The notes under the pieces were generated by a model. That model saw nothing but the letters and a program-made list of their open reading frames with translations. It did not search any database and was not told where the DNA came from. This document shows positions 25,636 through 35,159 of a stretch of DNA of 64,000 bases, piece after piece (positions within the stretch are counted from its first letter, which is position 1; the number at the start of each line of letters is the position of its first letter). The stretch comes from Hahellaceae bacterium. Lineage in GTDB: Bacteria; Pseudomonadota; Gammaproteobacteria; Pseudomonadales; Oleiphilaceae. The stretch spans positions 496,001 through 560,000 of the forward strand of contig JADJWY010000026.1 of NCBI GenBank assembly GCA_016716085.1, in the 5' to 3' direction. The translations under genes were made by a program, and so were the position numbers.

Positions 25636-25662
25636 AAAGAGGGAGTATACACTACCCTCTTT
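25636..25662. repeat. inverted repeat upstream of the phosphopantetheinyl transferase
   Basis: AAAGAGGG pairs with CCCTCTTT across an inner AGT/ACT and a short centre, 28 bases before the gene start. It may be an operator, or an attenuator of the leftward transcript that arrives from ubiB. Confidence 0.4.
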
Positions 25663-26010
25663 GCGTTCTCGTCGTCCGAATTGTTTTTGTTGTAGGGACC
25701 AGCCCTTTATTCTGATGAACACGCCCCTCGTGAGGCCGCGCATCGACTGACAAACGGTTCCTTGAACCGGGCTGCAGCGATTTCAATGTCGTTGTTATTT
25801 TTGGAATTTGATTTTTATATGTCTGGCCAAACTCTCTGCGTCAGCCTATAGCTTAACACGGGTTTTTATCTTTATTTTTTCGGTCATTTTTTATTTTTAT
25901 TGGTTACCGGCGCGCATTATGGCATTAGGGGTAAGTACTTACTGAGAAGTAAAACACGCTCTGGCGGGAACCCTGTCACATTTCAATTTTCAGCACAATT
26001 GTCCCAACGA
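25663..26010. other. non-coding gap with an AT-rich core
   Basis: No convincing ORF, RNA gene or terminator is visible. Bases from about 25790 to 25910 are strikingly T-rich on the + strand (runs such as TTTATTTTTT), unlike the GC-rich surroundings. It separates the ubiB-like gene from the phosphopantetheinyl transferase and may carry the latter's promoter. Confidence 0.5.
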
Positions 26011-27336
26011 TTACAGATAGGCTTCGAGTGCCTGGCGAAATGCCGCCTGAACCCCCAGACGCTTCAACATCCAATAATGTCCAGCAATCATGCGGTCGAT
26101 AAAGATCGATTCGACCGGTGGTTTGAACGACTCCCAGTACTGCAGCACGGTCGAGGCTTTCGCCGCCACTTGCTTATGAATATCGGCCTCACCAAAATTA
26201 TACTTTTCCAGGGGTGATGCAAAGGGCTGGATAAAGATATCCCGCCACATGGCATAGTAGGCTTCATCAACAGCCGGTTTACCTTCAACGCGCGCGCCCA
26301 GATCAATCAGGCACTGGTCCAGGGCCTTATAGTTCTCGCCGATGGCAGCTTTGAGCGTGCGTCGATAGGCTTCGACAATTTTAGGTTTGAGCTGTTTCAC
26401 ACAGCCAAAGTCATAGAGGATAACCGTTCCATCAGGCCGAAACGCAAAATTTCCCGCATGGGGGTCGCCGTGGATCGCCTTGAACACGAACAACTGATCG
26501 GCCATGGTTTGGAATAAATGCTGCCCAATGAGATCGATGGTCTGTTGTGAGTAACGCTCAGGCACCACCTCACTGATGTGATCGCCTTCTTCCAGTATCA
26601 GTGTCAGCACTCGCCGCGACGACAGTTCCGGGACTACGGCCGGAATAGTCAACCAGGGGTGCGCCTCATGAAAGTGTCGGAAACGATCAATATTGCGGGC
26701 TTCATTGGTGTAATCCAATTCTTCCGACAACCGCTCCCGGAGCTCATTGAAGAGCTGATCCACGCTTTCCTTGGGAATCTTCAGCAAACCGCCGAGTTTA
26801 AGCGTCATTTTCAGCTGCTTCAGATCGGAATCGAGGGAGCGGTCAACCCCCGGATACTGCACCTTGATGATGACCTCGCGCCCATCCAGCGTGCGCGCAC
26901 GATGGACTTGCCCGATCGAGGCTGCAGCATAGGCGCTCTCATCAACCGATGCGAATAACTCCGTGATCGGTGCGCCCAGCTCATTTTCCAATTGCTCCCG
27001 AATCACGGAAAACGCCATGGGCGGCGCATCTTTCTGTAGCTTCTGCAGCGCAAGGGCAAATTCTTTGGGCAGGAAATCCTGGGTTTGTGAGGCAATCTGC
27101 CCGACTTTCATGACCGCGCCTTTCAGCTCTCCGAGGGTGTCGGCAATCTGAGTGGCCATACGGTCATAGGCTTCGGCCTGGCGGCGTTCGTTGTCTTCCT
27201 CACGCCCCAGGGCACGTCGGACACGCTGTCCGGCGTATTGCGAGGCGACGGAGGCTGTCATCCCGGCCAACTTGAGAAAGCGGGCGGTGCGGGTGGCGGG
27301 AGGCGCCTTGGGAGGTTTATCGCTGGATTTAGCCAC
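26011..27336 (-). CDS. ABC1/UbiB-family atypical kinase
   Basis: 441 residues. The family-specific KxGQ motif (KVGQIASQTQDFLP) and Ala-rich loop (AAASIGQVHRA) replace the usual kinase P-loop. IIKVQYPG has the catalytic Lys, and GDPHAGNFAFRPDGT with LYDFGC provides the catalytic loop and DFG. Members support coenzyme Q synthesis or act as ATPases on membrane lipids; ubiB proper usually sits with ubiE/ubiJ, so this is probably a paralogue. Start is a GTG with a poor Shine-Dalgarno. It follows the GGDEF gene by 23 bases. Confidence 0.85.
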   Translation of the reverse strand: MAKSSDKPPKAPPATRTARFLKLAGMTASVASQYAGQRVRRALGREEDNERRQAEAYDRMATQIADTLGELKGAVMKVGQIASQTQDFLPKEFALALQKLQKDAPPMAFSVIREQLENELGAPITELFASVDESAYAAASIGQVHRARTLDGREVIIKVQYPGVDRSLDSDLKQLKMTLKLGGLLKIPKESVDQLFNELRERLSEELDYTNEARNIDRFRHFHEAHPWLTIPAVVPELSSRRVLTLILEEGDHISEVVPERYSQQTIDLIGQHLFQTMADQLFVFKAIHGDPHAGNFAFRPDGTVILYDFGCVKQLKPKIVEAYRRTLKAAIGENYKALDQCLIDLGARVEGKPAVDEAYYAMWRDIFIQPFASPLEKYNFGEADIHKQVAAKASTVLQYWESFKPPVESIFIDRMIAGHYWMLKRLGVQAAFRQALEAYL

Positions 27337-27359
27337 AAAAATGATCGCTGAAAGGTCGC

Positions 27360-28319
27360 TTAGTCACCCAGCCAGAGGGTGACCTGATTGCGCCCGCCCT
27401 GTTTGGACTTGTAGAGCGCCGAGTCCGCCTGTTCCAGCCAGGCCTTGTGATCGCCTACCTGCTTGCTGATTTCCGACACGCCGAGACTGATAGTAACTTT
27501 GATATCTACCTTATCGTGAGTCACGATTTTGGCTTCCACGGCTTCTCGCAGACGCTCAGCGAAAATACAGGCATTTTCACTGCTCGTGTCGACCAGTATG
27601 ACGCCAAACTCCTCTCCCCCATAGCGGCCGGCCACATCCGTAACGCGCATGGTTTCCTGCAGGGTATTTGCCACCATTTTGATGACCTCGTCCCCCGCCT
27701 GGTGGCCGTAGGTATCATTGACCTTTTTGAAATGGTCGATGTCAAACATGATGAGTGAGGAAATGGAATCTGTGCGGTTAAAGCGCATGAATTCCCGAAT
27801 CAACTGCTCTTCCCAGAAGCCACGGTTGTTCAACTGGGTCAGGCGGTCAGTCCGACTGAGTTTTTCCAACTTGGCATTGGCGGCTTCGAGCTGCTTGCGG
27901 TTGGAGGCAATGTCCGTCACATCGTAAATGATGATACAAATATGATCCACATCCCCGGTGGTCGACACCAGCGGCGAAATGGTGATGTTCTGGTACATGA
28001 ACTCCTCGGTTCCGGTGATGGGCCGATAGTTCTTGAACTTAAAGAGGTAAGGACGCTGTTCCCAGGTGGTGAAACTACGGCTTTTCAGCAGGAACACGGC
28101 CTGCGTCTTGTGCTCGAACCACTGTCGCGGCACTTCCTTGAAGCACTCAAAAATACTGCGATCACGCACCGCGGCCGGTTTAAGACCGCTGTGGTTCTCC
28201 ATAAAGCTGTTCCAGGCTTTTACCCGATACTGATTGTCCAGCACCACCAACCCGACGTCGATGGTCTGGAGCATGTCCATCAACCAGTGAAACTCACCTA
28301 TGTCTATATCTTTGGCCAT
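27360..28319 (-). CDS. PAS-GGDEF diguanylate cyclase
   Basis: 319 residues. A PAS domain (LQTIDVGLVVLDNQYRVKAWN) is followed by a short coiled coil (NRKQLEAANAKLEKLSRTDRLTQL) and a GGDEF domain with the intact active site RYGGEEFGVIL. There is no membrane segment. It should make c-di-GMP in response to a signal or partner bound by PAS. Seven bases separate it from the upstream response regulator, so the two are co-transcribed and may form a signal pair. Confidence 0.94.
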   Translation of the reverse strand: MAKDIDIGEFHWLMDMLQTIDVGLVVLDNQYRVKAWNSFMENHSGLKPAAVRDRSIFECFKEVPRQWFEHKTQAVFLLKSRSFTTWEQRPYLFKFKNYRPITGTEEFMYQNITISPLVSTTGDVDHICIIIYDVTDIASNRKQLEAANAKLEKLSRTDRLTQLNNRGFWEEQLIREFMRFNRTDSISSLIMFDIDHFKKVNDTYGHQAGDEVIKMVANTLQETMRVTDVAGRYGGEEFGVILVDTSSENACIFAERLREAVEAKIVTHDKVDIKVTISLGVSEISKQVGDHKAWLEQADSALYKSKQGGRNQVTLWLGD

Positions 28320-28326
28320 ATGCGTC

Positions 28327-29346
28327 TTACATCAGGTAGGCGACTTTGTCTTTCATTACTCTCAGGGAGTCTTCCGTGAAAAGCAACAGGACATCACAGT
28401 TAATCTGATAATTCTCAATGGAATAGCAGATTTCAATGGTCAGAATCCGCTTCCACCGCCAGGTATTGTTGCGCAGCAGTTCGTTCACATCGACATGCTG
28501 CCCCAACACAATGGGGTGACCCAGGCTGAAGGCGATATCCAGCTGATCCGCGATACCTTTGGTACAGGCCCCGATCAGCACAGATGCCACATCCATCATC
28601 AGTTCCAGTTCGACCAGTTCATTGATCTTACCTTCATATTTCAGGAGGCGTGCCATGTCCTGATAGCTGCTGTCATGGAAGAGTAACAAGGCTTCACCGG
28701 CAATACCGGAGCCGATAAAGCCCTGACACACCGCTGAAATCGTATCGGTATCCTGCGTGGCTTGCAGGGCCATCTGCAGTTCACTGACTTCCAGCAGGTT
28801 AACCTTCGGTATCGGCAGGAGGACGAATACATTGAGCAGGCGAGCCAATAAGTCACCGGCCTGCCCCATCGCCACGTTGGACACCTCCTGGAAGGCCTCC
28901 ATGGCACTCAACGGACCGCTATGCGCCTCCGCGACTTCGCCATAATCCACGGTTTCGACGACTTGCTCGGCAGGGGCTTCGCTGTATACCCCTGTCTTCT
29001 TGAGAATTTCGATCAGGTCTTCCGGGCTGATCGGCTTCTTGATGAAGTCGAAGGCCCCCATCGCCATGACCCGTGCACGTGCATCCGGCTGAATATCGCC
29101 TGACACGACAATAACGATGGTGGGAAGATCCTGCTTGGAAATGGCTTCCAGGGTTTCATAGCCATCCATCACCGGCATATTCAGGTCAAGGAACATGATG
29201 TCGCCTTTGCCGGCCAGAATTTGTTCCAGCGCTTCTTTTCCGTCTTTGGCAAAACTGACTTCGATATCCCAATCCTGAGGCAGCGATTTGGCCATCTGCT
29301 TGCGGGCAACGCCGGAATCATCGACGATCAGCACCGGTAGTGACAT
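28327..29346 (-). CDS. response regulator with CheC/CheX-like domain
   Basis: 339 residues. The receiver domain (VLIVDDSGVARKQMA, acceptor in DIMFLDLNMPVMDGYE, Lys in DFIKKPISPED) is joined to a C-terminal domain with EAFQEVSNVAMGQAGDLLARLL and ELELMMDVASVLIGACTKGIADQL, a pattern like the E-x3-N repeats of CheC/CheX phosphatases (in the second repeat the Asn is less clear). Such fusions dephosphorylate response regulators or dampen signals. The adjacent PAS-GGDEF protein is a natural downstream effector. Confidence 0.88.
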   Translation of the reverse strand: MSLPVLIVDDSGVARKQMAKSLPQDWDIEVSFAKDGKEALEQILAGKGDIMFLDLNMPVMDGYETLEAISKQDLPTIVIVVSGDIQPDARARVMAMGAFDFIKKPISPEDLIEILKKTGVYSEAPAEQVVETVDYGEVAEAHSGPLSAMEAFQEVSNVAMGQAGDLLARLLNVFVLLPIPKVNLLEVSELQMALQATQDTDTISAVCQGFIGSGIAGEALLLFHDSSYQDMARLLKYEGKINELVELELMMDVASVLIGACTKGIADQLDIAFSLGHPIVLGQHVDVNELLRNNTWRWKRILTIEICYSIENYQINCDVLLLFTEDSLRVMKDKVAYLM

Positions 29347-29408
29347 GGTGATCTATCCTGAAAAACCCTAAAATGAACTCTCCTAAGTAAAGTTCATGGT
29401 CGTCCCGA

Positions 29409-30224
29409 GTGCAACTTCATCCCGAGTCCGCAGAAACCACCGCCTTTCTTCAACGCTTCAGCGGGATTGCCCGGCTCTATGGGCACAAAGCGCTTGATAC
29501 GTTTTCACGCAGCCATGTCGCCGTTGTCGGGATTGGAGGGGTGGGCTCCTGGGCAGCTGAATCCCTGGCGCGTTCCGGCATCGGTCGCCTGACCCTGATT
29601 GACCTGGATGATATCTGCATTTCAAACACGAACCGGCAGATTCATACCCTGTCCGGCACGGTAGGACAGACAAAAGTCGAGGTGATGCAGGCCCGACTTC
29701 AGCTGATCAATCCTGACTGTCAGGTTGAAGCGAAGCTGAGTTTTCTCACTGCGGCGAACATTGAGGCGATGCTGGAAGGGGTCGACTACGTGGTGGATGC
29801 CATTGACACCATGAAACACAAATGCGACCTGCTCGCCTACTGTCAGCGACGCAAGATTCGCATCATCACGGCGGGCGCCGCAGGTGGACTGACGGATCCC
29901 ACCCAGATCCGCTGCATGGATCTGAGCCGAACCTACCACGATGCGCTGTTGGCCAAGGTGCGCCGTAATCTTCGCCAGCACTATGGCTTCCCCACGAACC
30001 CTAAACGCCGCTTCAGTATTGAAGCGGTGTTTTCAGAAGAGCAGCCGGTGTTCCCGGCCAATGACGGCGAGGTCTGCAGCACGCGCCCCACCGACAGCGC
30101 CAGTTTGCGACTCGATTGCTCCGGCGGCTATGGCGCCGCCACGCATGTCACAGGCACCTTTGGTTTTGTCACCGCCTCGCGGGTGCTGCGTCGTCTGGCA
30201 GACAGCACCGCCGCGACAGATTGA
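29409..30224 (+). CDS. tcdA: tRNA threonylcarbamoyladenosine dehydratase
   Basis: 271 residues of the E1/ThiF-like family. GIGGVGSWAAESLARSGIGRL binds ATP, LIDLDDICISNTNRQIHT is the conserved E1 loop, and ITAGAAGGLTDPTQI and RRFSIEAVFSEEQP are TcdA-specific. It converts t6A to cyclic t6A at position 37 of ANN-reading tRNAs. It starts at GTG 29409, 62 bases from the divergent response-regulator gene. Its stop is 16 bases from that of the NAGGN peptidase. Confidence 0.95.
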   Translation: MQLHPESAETTAFLQRFSGIARLYGHKALDTFSRSHVAVVGIGGVGSWAAESLARSGIGRLTLIDLDDICISNTNRQIHTLSGTVGQTKVEVMQARLQLINPDCQVEAKLSFLTAANIEAMLEGVDYVVDAIDTMKHKCDLLAYCQRRKIRIITAGAAGGLTDPTQIRCMDLSRTYHDALLAKVRRNLRQHYGFPTNPKRRFSIEAVFSEEQPVFPANDGEVCSTRPTDSASLRLDCSGGYGAATHVTGTFGFVTASRVLRRLADSTAATD

Positions 30225-30240
30225 CCGGCTGCTGTCTCCC

Positions 30241-31482
30241 TTACTCTGGTTTAGCCACTACTAGCGATTCAGCGCCCGGCTCCGGCTCCGTTTTCAATAA
30301 ACTGTTCACGGGCGGTACGGCCGTGCCGGCCATCTGGAAGCCTGAATCAAACTGAATCTGCGCCTCAAAATTCTCTCGGGGCACCCGCTGGTCACCATCA
30401 TGGGGTTTAACCGTATCACTTTGTGCATAACGTACTACCAACTCGGCAATCGATAACAAGGCATCCATATGCGTTCGCTCATAGCCGTGGGTCGCATCGG
30501 TACCAAAGGTAATCAGCGCATGGCGGATATCGTGCCCGGCCTGCACTGCGGACACCGCATCGCTGAAATAAAAGCGGAACACATCGCGCTGATGAGGGAT
30601 ACCATAGGTTTTGGCCAGATTGATCAGGTGATGGGTCAGATGATAGTCGAATGGACCCGATGAATCCTTCATTGCGATGGTGACGCCCTGCTCTTTCGCA
30701 TTCTGCCCCTCGGCCACCGGCCCGATGTCGATACCGACAAATTCAGTGACCTGCGGCCCAATCGCGTGGCCGACGCCGGAACCAATTTCTTCGGTCAGGG
30801 TGAAGATAGGAATACAGTCGATTGCGACGGGCAAATCGTTTTCAACAATCGCCTTCAGCGCGGTCAGCAACGCCGCTGTTCCGGCCTTATTGTCCAAATG
30901 CCGTGAGACCAGAAAGCCATTCTCGTGAAATTCAGGGTTGGGATCAAAGGCAACAAAGTCGCCGACACCAATCCCCAGGCGTTCGGTATCTTCCCGACTG
31001 TTGATAAACTCATCAACCCGCACTTCGACATGATCCCAGGTCACCGGCAAACGGTCGACTTCTTCGTTGTAGCGGTGCCCTGCGGCATACAAGGGTAGCG
31101 TCGAACCGCGAAACACCTTGTTGTCGGAAAAGATTGATACTCGAGCACCCTCCGCAAAACGACTGGACCAGTGCCCTATCGGGGTCAGGCACAGCCGTCC
31201 GTTAGGCTTGATTTCCCTAACCATCGCACCGATCGTATCCAAATGGGTCACAATGGCTCGTTGCGGTGCATATCGCTTACCTGGTAGGCGTGCCCGCACG
31301 GTTCCACGTCGGGTCAGTTCATGCTCAATACCGAGCTTAGAGAGTTGCTCACAGACATAAACAACCGCCGCGTCGGTCAATCCCGTCGGACAGGGAATGG
31401 CCAGAAGTTCCAGCAGGGTGCGTGCGAGGTATTCCTTGTCCAGCAAAGCGCTGAGGGATTGATGTTCAGACAGTACCGTCAT
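30241..31482 (-). CDS. NAGGN-system M42 family peptidase
   Basis: 413 residues from the ATG at 31482, which has GGAGG eight bases upstream and overlaps the ngg stop by 17 bases. M42/M20-type metal ligands are visible in VTHLDTIGAM, HLDNKAGTAALL, LTEEIGSGVGHA, VGIDIGPVA and THGYERTHMDAL. It is the third member of the known trio with the amidotransferase and synthetase genes. Its proposed role is turnover of the osmolyte or its precursors in the cytoplasm, which I infer from the cluster. Confidence 0.92.
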   Translation of the reverse strand: MTVLSEHQSLSALLDKEYLARTLLELLAIPCPTGLTDAAVVYVCEQLSKLGIEHELTRRGTVRARLPGKRYAPQRAIVTHLDTIGAMVREIKPNGRLCLTPIGHWSSRFAEGARVSIFSDNKVFRGSTLPLYAAGHRYNEEVDRLPVTWDHVEVRVDEFINSREDTERLGIGVGDFVAFDPNPEFHENGFLVSRHLDNKAGTAALLTALKAIVENDLPVAIDCIPIFTLTEEIGSGVGHAIGPQVTEFVGIDIGPVAEGQNAKEQGVTIAMKDSSGPFDYHLTHHLINLAKTYGIPHQRDVFRFYFSDAVSAVQAGHDIRHALITFGTDATHGYERTHMDALLSIAELVVRYAQSDTVKPHDGDQRVPRENFEAQIQFDSGFQMAGTAVPPVNSLLKTEPEPGAESLVVAKPE

Positions 31483-33238
31483 GGATGGGACCTCCACTGT
31501 GGGGAAAAAGCAGATCAATAAAACGTTCTGCCGTGGGTTGAGGGGCATGATTTTCCAGCCCCGGTCGTTCGTTGGCTTCAATCAACACGTAATCCGGTTG
31601 ATCGGCCGATTTGACCAGCAAATCCAGTCCGACCACCGGAATCTGCAAGGCTCTTGCCGCTTGCTCTGCGACCTCGCGCAACACGGGATGCAGTTGCGCC
31701 GTCACATCTTCCAGGGTGCCTCCGGTGTGCAGGTTCGCGGTTTTACGCACCGCCAGTGCCTGCCCCTCAGGCAGAACGCTGTCCCACGTGTAGCCCGACA
31801 GCCGCAGGCAACGTTCGGTTTCAGCATCCATCGGAATGACACTCTCACCCCCGGTTGCCTGCTGACGGCGACGGCTCTGTTTTTCCACCAGCGTTTTCAG
31901 GGTGTCACGCCCGTTTCCGATCACCTCAGCAGGTCGACGAATGGCGGCCGCGACAACGTCATAACCGATCACGACGATCCGCAGATCCTGCCCGGGAAAA
32001 TAGCTTTCCAGTAGCGTGTCTCCGCCGACCGACTGCGATTTCACAATGGCATCCTTAAGCGACTCCGTATCACGAATATCCACTGAGATTCCCTTACCCT
32101 GCTCTCCGTTGGCCGGTTTCACGACAATGGCCTCTTCAGCCTTCAGAAATACGTCAGCGGCCTGGGGGGTGGTATACAGCTCAAATCGCGGTGTGCGCAG
32201 GCCGATGCGCTCAAAGACACGATGGGTCAAAAACTTGTTTTGGCACAGCGTCATCGTCACCGCGCTGGTCAAATCGGTCAGTGACTCATGGCAGCGCACC
32301 TGGCGCCCCCCATGGATCAAGGTAAACAGATTTTGTTCCGCATCATCCAGTTGGACCTGAATACCGCGCCGCAGGGCTTCCTTGACGATAATCCGGGCAT
32401 AGGGATTGAGTTCATCCGGGCTGACTTCCGGCCGGGCAAACAGGGGCTCATTGATGGCATTCTTTTTCTTGATGGCGAAGGTCGTCAGGCGCTGGAACCC
32501 CAGTTTTTCGTAGAGCGCCTTGGCTTCCTGGTTATCATGCAGCACGCTGAGATCCATGGAGTGCGAACCACGCGCCTGAAAATATTCCGCCAGATAACGT
32601 ACCAGCGATTCACCCACACCGGAGATGGGACAATCCGGCGCGACGGCCAGGCACCAGAGGCTCGAGCCTTTTCCCGGATCGTTAAACACCCGGATGTGGT
32701 TAATCCCCATGACCGAGCCAACAATGCGCCCCCGAACGTCTTCGGCGACCAGATAAATCACTTCCTTGGAGCGGCACTGGCGCAAAAACACTTCACTTTT
32801 AAGCGGCACCATTTTGCGCTGTCGATAAATACGATTGATCGCCTCGACATCGCTGCGGGTGCTGGCACGCCGCACCACAACCCCCGTATTCGTGCGGGCA
32901 CGAGGCCGATAATCTGTCATCCAGAGACGGTAAGTGTCGGAAGGATCCAGAAACAGGCTCTGAGGTGCCAGACTTAGCACCACATGCGGATTATCGACAT
33001 AGAGTGCGATGTCGCGTTCTCCCGCGGCTTCGCGCAAAAGAGCATTAATAAGCGCCTGACTGTCAGGAAAGGTATGGGCCAGAAGCAGGCGCCCCCAGCC
33101 ACAATGAATTTCCACACACTCAGGTGTATCCACAACCTCATCATCACGACGCTCGGCTGCACGCGCCTCGAACTGCAGGGCTTTATAACTGGGCGGACGC
33201 ATGCGTCGCATCCGCTCGCCATATCCACTGATTGCCAT
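31466..33238 (-). CDS. ngg: N-acetylglutaminylglutamine synthetase
   Basis: 590 residues from the ATG at 33238 (MAISGYGERM, preceded by AAGGGGG). The N-terminal half is a GNAT acetyltransferase (VWLAVAPD-type core seen as SLWCLAVAPDCPISGVGESL, then LYEKLGFQRL). The C-terminal half is an ATP-grasp ligase (EEAIVVKPANGEQGKGISVD, VIGYDVVAAAIRRPA, YVLIEANERPGL). Together these join and acetylate glutamine residues to make N-acetylglutaminylglutamine. Eleven bases or fewer separate it from the upstream amidotransferase gene. Confidence 0.94.
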   Translation of the reverse strand: MAISGYGERMRRMRPPSYKALQFEARAAERRDDEVVDTPECVEIHCGWGRLLLAHTFPDSQALINALLREAAGERDIALYVDNPHVVLSLAPQSLFLDPSDTYRLWMTDYRPRARTNTGVVVRRASTRSDVEAINRIYRQRKMVPLKSEVFLRQCRSKEVIYLVAEDVRGRIVGSVMGINHIRVFNDPGKGSSLWCLAVAPDCPISGVGESLVRYLAEYFQARGSHSMDLSVLHDNQEAKALYEKLGFQRLTTFAIKKKNAINEPLFARPEVSPDELNPYARIIVKEALRRGIQVQLDDAEQNLFTLIHGGRQVRCHESLTDLTSAVTMTLCQNKFLTHRVFERIGLRTPRFELYTTPQAADVFLKAEEAIVVKPANGEQGKGISVDIRDTESLKDAIVKSQSVGGDTLLESYFPGQDLRIVVIGYDVVAAAIRRPAEVIGNGRDTLKTLVEKQSRRRQQATGGESVIPMDAETERCLRLSGYTWDSVLPEGQALAVRKTANLHTGGTLEDVTAQLHPVLREVAEQAARALQIPVVGLDLLVKSADQPDYVLIEANERPGLENHAPQPTAERFIDLLFPHSGGPIHDGTV

Positions 33239-33248
33239 GTCGCCCCCC

Positions 33249-35021
33249 TTAAAGTTCGTGTTGCTGAAGCCACAACTCCAGTAAGGCCAGCTGCCATAAT
33301 TTAGAGCCGCGCAAGGGCGTAATATGCTGTTCCGGCGCACGCAACAGATTCTCGACATAGCCGGACTGAAACAGTGCCCGCTCTCTCGCCCGCTGGCTGC
33401 CCAAGGCATCCTTGACCCACTGCAGGACGTTGCCCTGCAGATATTTCAGTGCAGGAACCGGGAAATAGCCCTTGGGTCGATCAATGACAGCAGCAGGAAT
33501 GACCTCGCGGGCGGTTTCTTTCAGAATCCACTTCCCGTCATCTTTCACTTTTAAAGAGGCCGGAATTCGGGCCGCCAGCTCGACCAGTTCGTGATCCAGA
33601 AACGGCACACGCGCCTCCAGACTGGCCGCCATGGTCATGTTATCCACCCGCTTGACCGGATCATCCACCAACATAACAGTGGTATCCAGGCGCAAGGCTT
33701 TATCGACGGGGTCTGTCGCAAGCCCATTTCCAAACTCAGCCCGGAGGAAGGCTTCGGCTTGATCGGGCACCTGCCACTGTGGATTCACGGTGGCGAGGTA
33801 TTCCTCATAGCTGCGATCAAAAAACGCGGCCCGATAGGATGCGACCGGATCGGACGCCTGTTGCAGGGGCGGGTACCAGTGATACCCTCCAAACACTTCA
33901 TCTGCGCCCTGTCCACTCTGTACGACCCGACAATGTTTTCTGACCTCGTGCGCCAACAAATAAAACGCAACGCAATCATGGCTGACCATCGGCTCGGACA
34001 TGGCCTGAATAGCCTCGGGCAAGGCGCTCAGCAGGCGTTCTTCTGCAATCGGGATACGATGATGCTTCGTGCCGAAATGCCTCGCGATCAGGTCAGAATA
34101 TTCAAATTCGTTACCGGACTCACCGCCAACACTTTCAAACCCAATCGAAAAGGTTTCAATCGGTGTTTGCTTGAACTCCGCCAATAGCCCGACCAGCAAA
34201 CTGCTGTCGACGCCACCGGAGAGTAAGACGCCGACATCCACGGCCGCGACATTGCGACGGCGCACTGCGCCACGCAGCTCATCCAGCAACAAACCCTGCC
34301 AGTCTCCGACCGTGAGTGTTTCATCGCCGGCCTGTGGCCCCATCTTCAATTCCCAGTATGCGTGATGCTCTTCCTGACCGCTTGAGGTCACTTTCATCCA
34401 GCTACCCGGCTTGAGACGCTTGATGTTTTGAAACAGCGTCATCGTCGAGGGAACGATGGAATGGAAATTCAAATAGAAATTGAGCGACTCCGCGCTCAGC
34501 TCGGCACTGGCGTCCGGCCCCTTCAGCAGCGGCAGAATGGAGGAAGCAAAACGCAGGCGTTCCGACGTCATTTCATAATAGAGCGGCTTGATGCCGAGGC
34601 GATCCCGCGCCAGCACCAGATCACCACTGTCGCGGTGCCAGATGGCAATGGCAAACATGCCATTAAAGCGAGAAAAGCAATCGGCGCCCCACGCATGGTA
34701 GGCTTTGAGGATGACTTCGGTATCGCCATGGGAATGAAAGATATAGCCCAAGCCTTCAAGCTCGGCACGAAGCTCGGGATAGTTATAGATGGCACCATTG
34801 AAGACCAGCGTTAAGCCCAGGCCGATATCGGTCATAGGTTGCTGTGATGCCTCGCTGAGATCCATGATCTTGAGGCGTCGGTGCCCCAGTGCGAGTTGGT
34901 TCTGGATGAAAATTCCACCGCTATCGGGACCGCGGGGAACATGAGTCTGGTTGGCAAATTCGACGAAACGAGGGCTTACCGGGGTTTGATCGAAGCGGTA
35001 CTCACCGCTTAATCCACACAT
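33249..35021 (-). CDS. asnO: N-acetylglutaminylglutamine amidotransferase (asparagine synthase-like)
   Basis: 590 residues starting MCGLSGEYRF, so Cys2 is the glutaminase nucleophile; AGGAG five bases upstream supports the ATG at 35021. The class II amidotransferase domain (SHGDTEVILKAYHAWG) is followed by a synthetase domain with the PPi loop VLLSGGVDSSLL. It amidates the C-terminus of the dipeptide to give NAGGN, an osmoprotectant. It heads the three-gene operon. Confidence 0.94.
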   Translation of the reverse strand: MCGLSGEYRFDQTPVSPRFVEFANQTHVPRGPDSGGIFIQNQLALGHRRLKIMDLSEASQQPMTDIGLGLTLVFNGAIYNYPELRAELEGLGYIFHSHGDTEVILKAYHAWGADCFSRFNGMFAIAIWHRDSGDLVLARDRLGIKPLYYEMTSERLRFASSILPLLKGPDASAELSAESLNFYLNFHSIVPSTMTLFQNIKRLKPGSWMKVTSSGQEEHHAYWELKMGPQAGDETLTVGDWQGLLLDELRGAVRRRNVAAVDVGVLLSGGVDSSLLVGLLAEFKQTPIETFSIGFESVGGESGNEFEYSDLIARHFGTKHHRIPIAEERLLSALPEAIQAMSEPMVSHDCVAFYLLAHEVRKHCRVVQSGQGADEVFGGYHWYPPLQQASDPVASYRAAFFDRSYEEYLATVNPQWQVPDQAEAFLRAEFGNGLATDPVDKALRLDTTVMLVDDPVKRVDNMTMAASLEARVPFLDHELVELAARIPASLKVKDDGKWILKETAREVIPAAVIDRPKGYFPVPALKYLQGNVLQWVKDALGSQRARERALFQSGYVENLLRAPEQHITPLRGSKLWQLALLELWLQQHEL

Positions 35022-35098
35022 AGTTGCTCCTGTTTTTTGGACAGAGGCACGATAGGGTAACAAAATTCAGACGCATTCTCAAAAAACAGCCGTAAAAA

Positions 35099-35122
35099 AA
35101 CCCCTTTGTTTCCAAAGGGGTT
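35099..35122 (-). terminator. terminator after glcB
   Basis: AACCCCTTT pairs with AAAGGGGTT around a six-base loop; on the minus strand it ends in seven T. A second weaker hairpin (AAGGGG/CCCCTT, about 35131-35151) lies between it and the glcB stop. Together they end glcB and insulate asnO. Confidence 0.9.
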
Positions 35123-35159
35123 TTTATCAAAAAGGGGATTAAACCCCCTTAGCGACGGA

